Shown: piece after piece, positions 62,690 to 64,000 of the stretch
How positions within the stretch are numbered: the first letter of the stretch is position 1
How the letters are laid out: the number at the start of each line of letters is the position of its first letter
Made by a program: the position numbers and the translations under genes
The notes under the pieces: model-generated
Database searches by the model: none
What the model was told of the DNA's origin: nothing
The model's input: only the letters and a program-made list of their open reading frames with translations
Assembly: GCA_016705005.1 (NCBI GenBank)
Contig: JADIZB010000017.1
Span: forward strand, 1-64,000
DNA from: Bacteroidales bacterium
GTDB taxonomy: Bacteria; Bacteroidota; Bacteroidia; Bacteroidales; Lentimicrobiaceae
DNA length: 64,000 bases
Reading direction: 5' to 3'

Positions 62690-63397
62690 CTAATCACAGA
62701 CAATGGTTCCGGTCTTTTCACCCCTCACTACTTTAACGAGATTCCCGGGTGTATTCATGTCAAACACAAGGATCGGAAGCTTGTTTTCCCGGCAGAGGGT
62801 AAACGCAGTAAGGTCCATAATGTTCAGGTTCTTTTCATAGACTTCACGGTATGTAACCGTTTCGTATCTGACAGCACTTTTGTCTTTTTCCGGATCGGCA
62901 GTATAAATGCCATCGACCCGTGTGCCTTTGAGGATCACATCGGCCTCTATTTCCACGGCTCGCAGAGCAGCGGCAGTGTCTGTGGTAAAGAACGGGTTTC
63001 CTGTGCCTGCGGCAATTATTACGACCTTATTTTCCTCAAGATATTCAATTGCTTTTCTACGGCTCATCGATTCAGCAATCGGATCGATAACAATGCCGGA
63101 CAACAGCCTGGTCTGAATACCCTGTTTTTCAATTTCAGCTTGTATAGCCATGCTGTTGATCACTGTGGCAAGCATTCCCATATAATCGCCCTGCACCCTG
63201 TCCATTCCTTTGGCAGCGCCCTGCATGCCACGGTATATGTTGCCTCCGCCAATAACAATGGCAACCTGCACTCCAAGGTCAACAACTGATTTGACTTCGC
63301 CGGCATACATGGCCAGCCTTTCGGGGTCAATCCCGTATTGTTGTCCGCCCATCAGGGCTTCCCCGCTAAGTTTCAGTAAAATTCTCCTGTACTTCAT
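62690..63397 (-). CDS. pyrH: UMP kinase
   Basis: 235 residues. LLKLSGEALMGGQQYGIDPERL at the start, VAIVIGGGNIYRG (phosphate-binding glycines), KGMDRVQGDYMGMLATVINSMA, and AGTGNPFFTTDTAAALRA are diagnostic for bacterial UMP kinase. It phosphorylates UMP to UDP with ATP, is hexameric and is usually controlled by GTP and UTP. Located between a P-domain T9SS gene and frr. Confidence 0.97.
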   Translation of the reverse strand: MKYRRILLKLSGEALMGGQQYGIDPERLAMYAGEVKSVVDLGVQVAIVIGGGNIYRGMQGAAKGMDRVQGDYMGMLATVINSMAIQAEIEKQGIQTRLLSGIVIDPIAESMSRRKAIEYLEENKVVIIAAGTGNPFFTTDTAAALRAVEIEADVILKGTRVDGIYTADPEKDKSAVRYETVTYREVYEKNLNIMDLTAFTLCRENKLPILVFDMNTPGNLVKVVRGEKTGTIVCD

Positions 63398-63409
63398 TAT
63401 CTGACAGTT

Positions 63410-64000
63410 TTATCGGATTATGACCAAAGATCTGGTCTCGTTGATGTTTTCGGTTTCAAGTCTGTAAAAATACCTTCCTGGTTCCAGATGTTTCAGTGTT
63501 GTTGTAAGCAGATGACGACCGGCAATAAAATGACCTGAAGCGAGTTGCTCAACCTCCCTTCCGTAAAGATCGAATAAAGTCAGTTTAATATCTGATGAGT
63601 AGGGGAGGTCAACAATGATACTTGTTGATCCGGAAGCAGGATTAGGAAAATTCTGTCCGAGGTACCGGTTTTCGTTTTTATTGGTCTGTTGTTCAATCCC
63701 GGTTGCCGGATCCGGGTATAGAATCTGGAGACACCAGTTTTCAAGGGTTCCCGTATTCCCTGCACCGCCATCGTTTACCCTGATCTGCCAGGTTCCTGAA
63801 ACGGGTTTGCCGTTAAATACCTCCAGTGGGAATTCAGGCCTGAATCTTCCGGTATACGGGGGAATGCCTTCACTGATCGACTGTTCCGCCTGGTCATCGA
63901 AAACGGTGTTGGTATAATTATCGCCTTCTCCGCCATTACGGTCACTCAACATCAGACTTGTTGCATCCGGTCCTGTGAGTATAAGTCTGAGATCTCCGGT
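63410..64000 (-). CDS. C-terminal part of a T9SS protein with proprotein convertase P-domain
   Basis: Open to the window edge, so the start is not seen. The visible part reads GDLRLILTGPDATSLMLSDRNGGEGDNYTNTVFDDQAE ... GTWQIRVNDGGAGNTGTLENWCLQI, a complete second half of a P/Homo B domain, usually attached to a subtilisin-like (S8) or metallopeptidase domain. It is followed by a Por-secretion tail (LGQNFPNPASGSTSIIVDLPYSSDI ... GRYFYRLETENINETRSLVII). Likely a secreted peptidase. Twelve bases before pyrH, so possibly read through into it. Confidence 0.85.
   Translation of the reverse strand, partial: TGDLRLILTGPDATSLMLSDRNGGEGDNYTNTVFDDQAEQSISEGIPPYTGRFRPEFPLEVFNGKPVSGTWQIRVNDGGAGNTGTLENWCLQILYPDPATGIEQQTNKNENRYLGQNFPNPASGSTSIIVDLPYSSDIKLTLFDLYGREVEQLASGHFIAGRHLLTTTLKHLEPGRYFYRLETENINETRSLVIIR

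Overview
The window reads as chromosome from an uncultured or poorly known member of the Bacteroidota, probably Bacteroidales-like. The support is: promoters of the TTTG / TAnnTTTG type, type IX secretion (T9SS) C-terminal tails and a gliding-motility-type C-terminus, a DUF5686 outer-membrane protein, a TPR/transmembrane/LuxR-type regulator, and very large secreted proteins built from PKD-like, GEVED, BACON and CUB-like domains. Several genes are broken by single-base frameshifts, so either a draft assembly with indel errors or true gene decay must be kept in mind.

Layout. (1) 1-9.05 kb: an AT-rich, frameshift-dense stretch with a fused restriction-modification gene (minus strand) and then a plus-strand series of short secreted proteins: a small T9SS protein, beta/gamma-crystallin repeat proteins, a tail-fibre-like protein and a gliding-type C-terminal protein. 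(2) 9.2-19.3 kb: ordinary, intact housekeeping and signalling genes (RlmL-like rRNA methyltransferase, FlK-like thioesterase, OsmC, a two-component system, MazG-like pyrophosphohydrolase, CHAD protein, DUF5686 protein, AI-2E family permease). (3) 19.4-61.5 kb: 42 kb of minus-strand genes dominated by seven giant secreted proteins. (4) 62-64 kb: frr, pyrH and the end of a P-domain T9SS protein.

The striking part is region 3. All seven giants end in the same roughly 190-residue C-terminal module: a beta-rich part followed by two dockerin-like EF-hand loops, finishing exactly at the stop codon with a terminal proline (usually TP). None carries a recognisable T9SS tail, although T9SS-tailed proteins lie on both sides. 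Four of the seven are peptidases in a row (M14, M28 and two gingipain-like C25 enzymes), spaced by only 47-114 bases and followed by strong terminators: this looks like a surface or extracellular protein-degradation operon. One C25 protein also has a cohesin-like domain, so a cohesin/dockerin-type protease assembly is conceivable but unproven.

The other giants are linked to small acylphosphatase-fold proteins that have lost catalytic residues. A cassette (acylphosphatase-like B, acylphosphatase-like A, giant protein) is present twice, once with B decayed. Three promoters in these cassettes share one architecture: a direct repeat TGTCCTAC-N4-TGTCCTAC directly before a TTTG -33 box, exactly 21 bases, then TAnnTTT[GA]. 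The adjacent membrane-bound TPR/HTH regulator is the natural candidate to read it. This regulator, operator, acylphosphatase-like and giant EF-hand-tailed protein system is the best candidate in the window for something undescribed.
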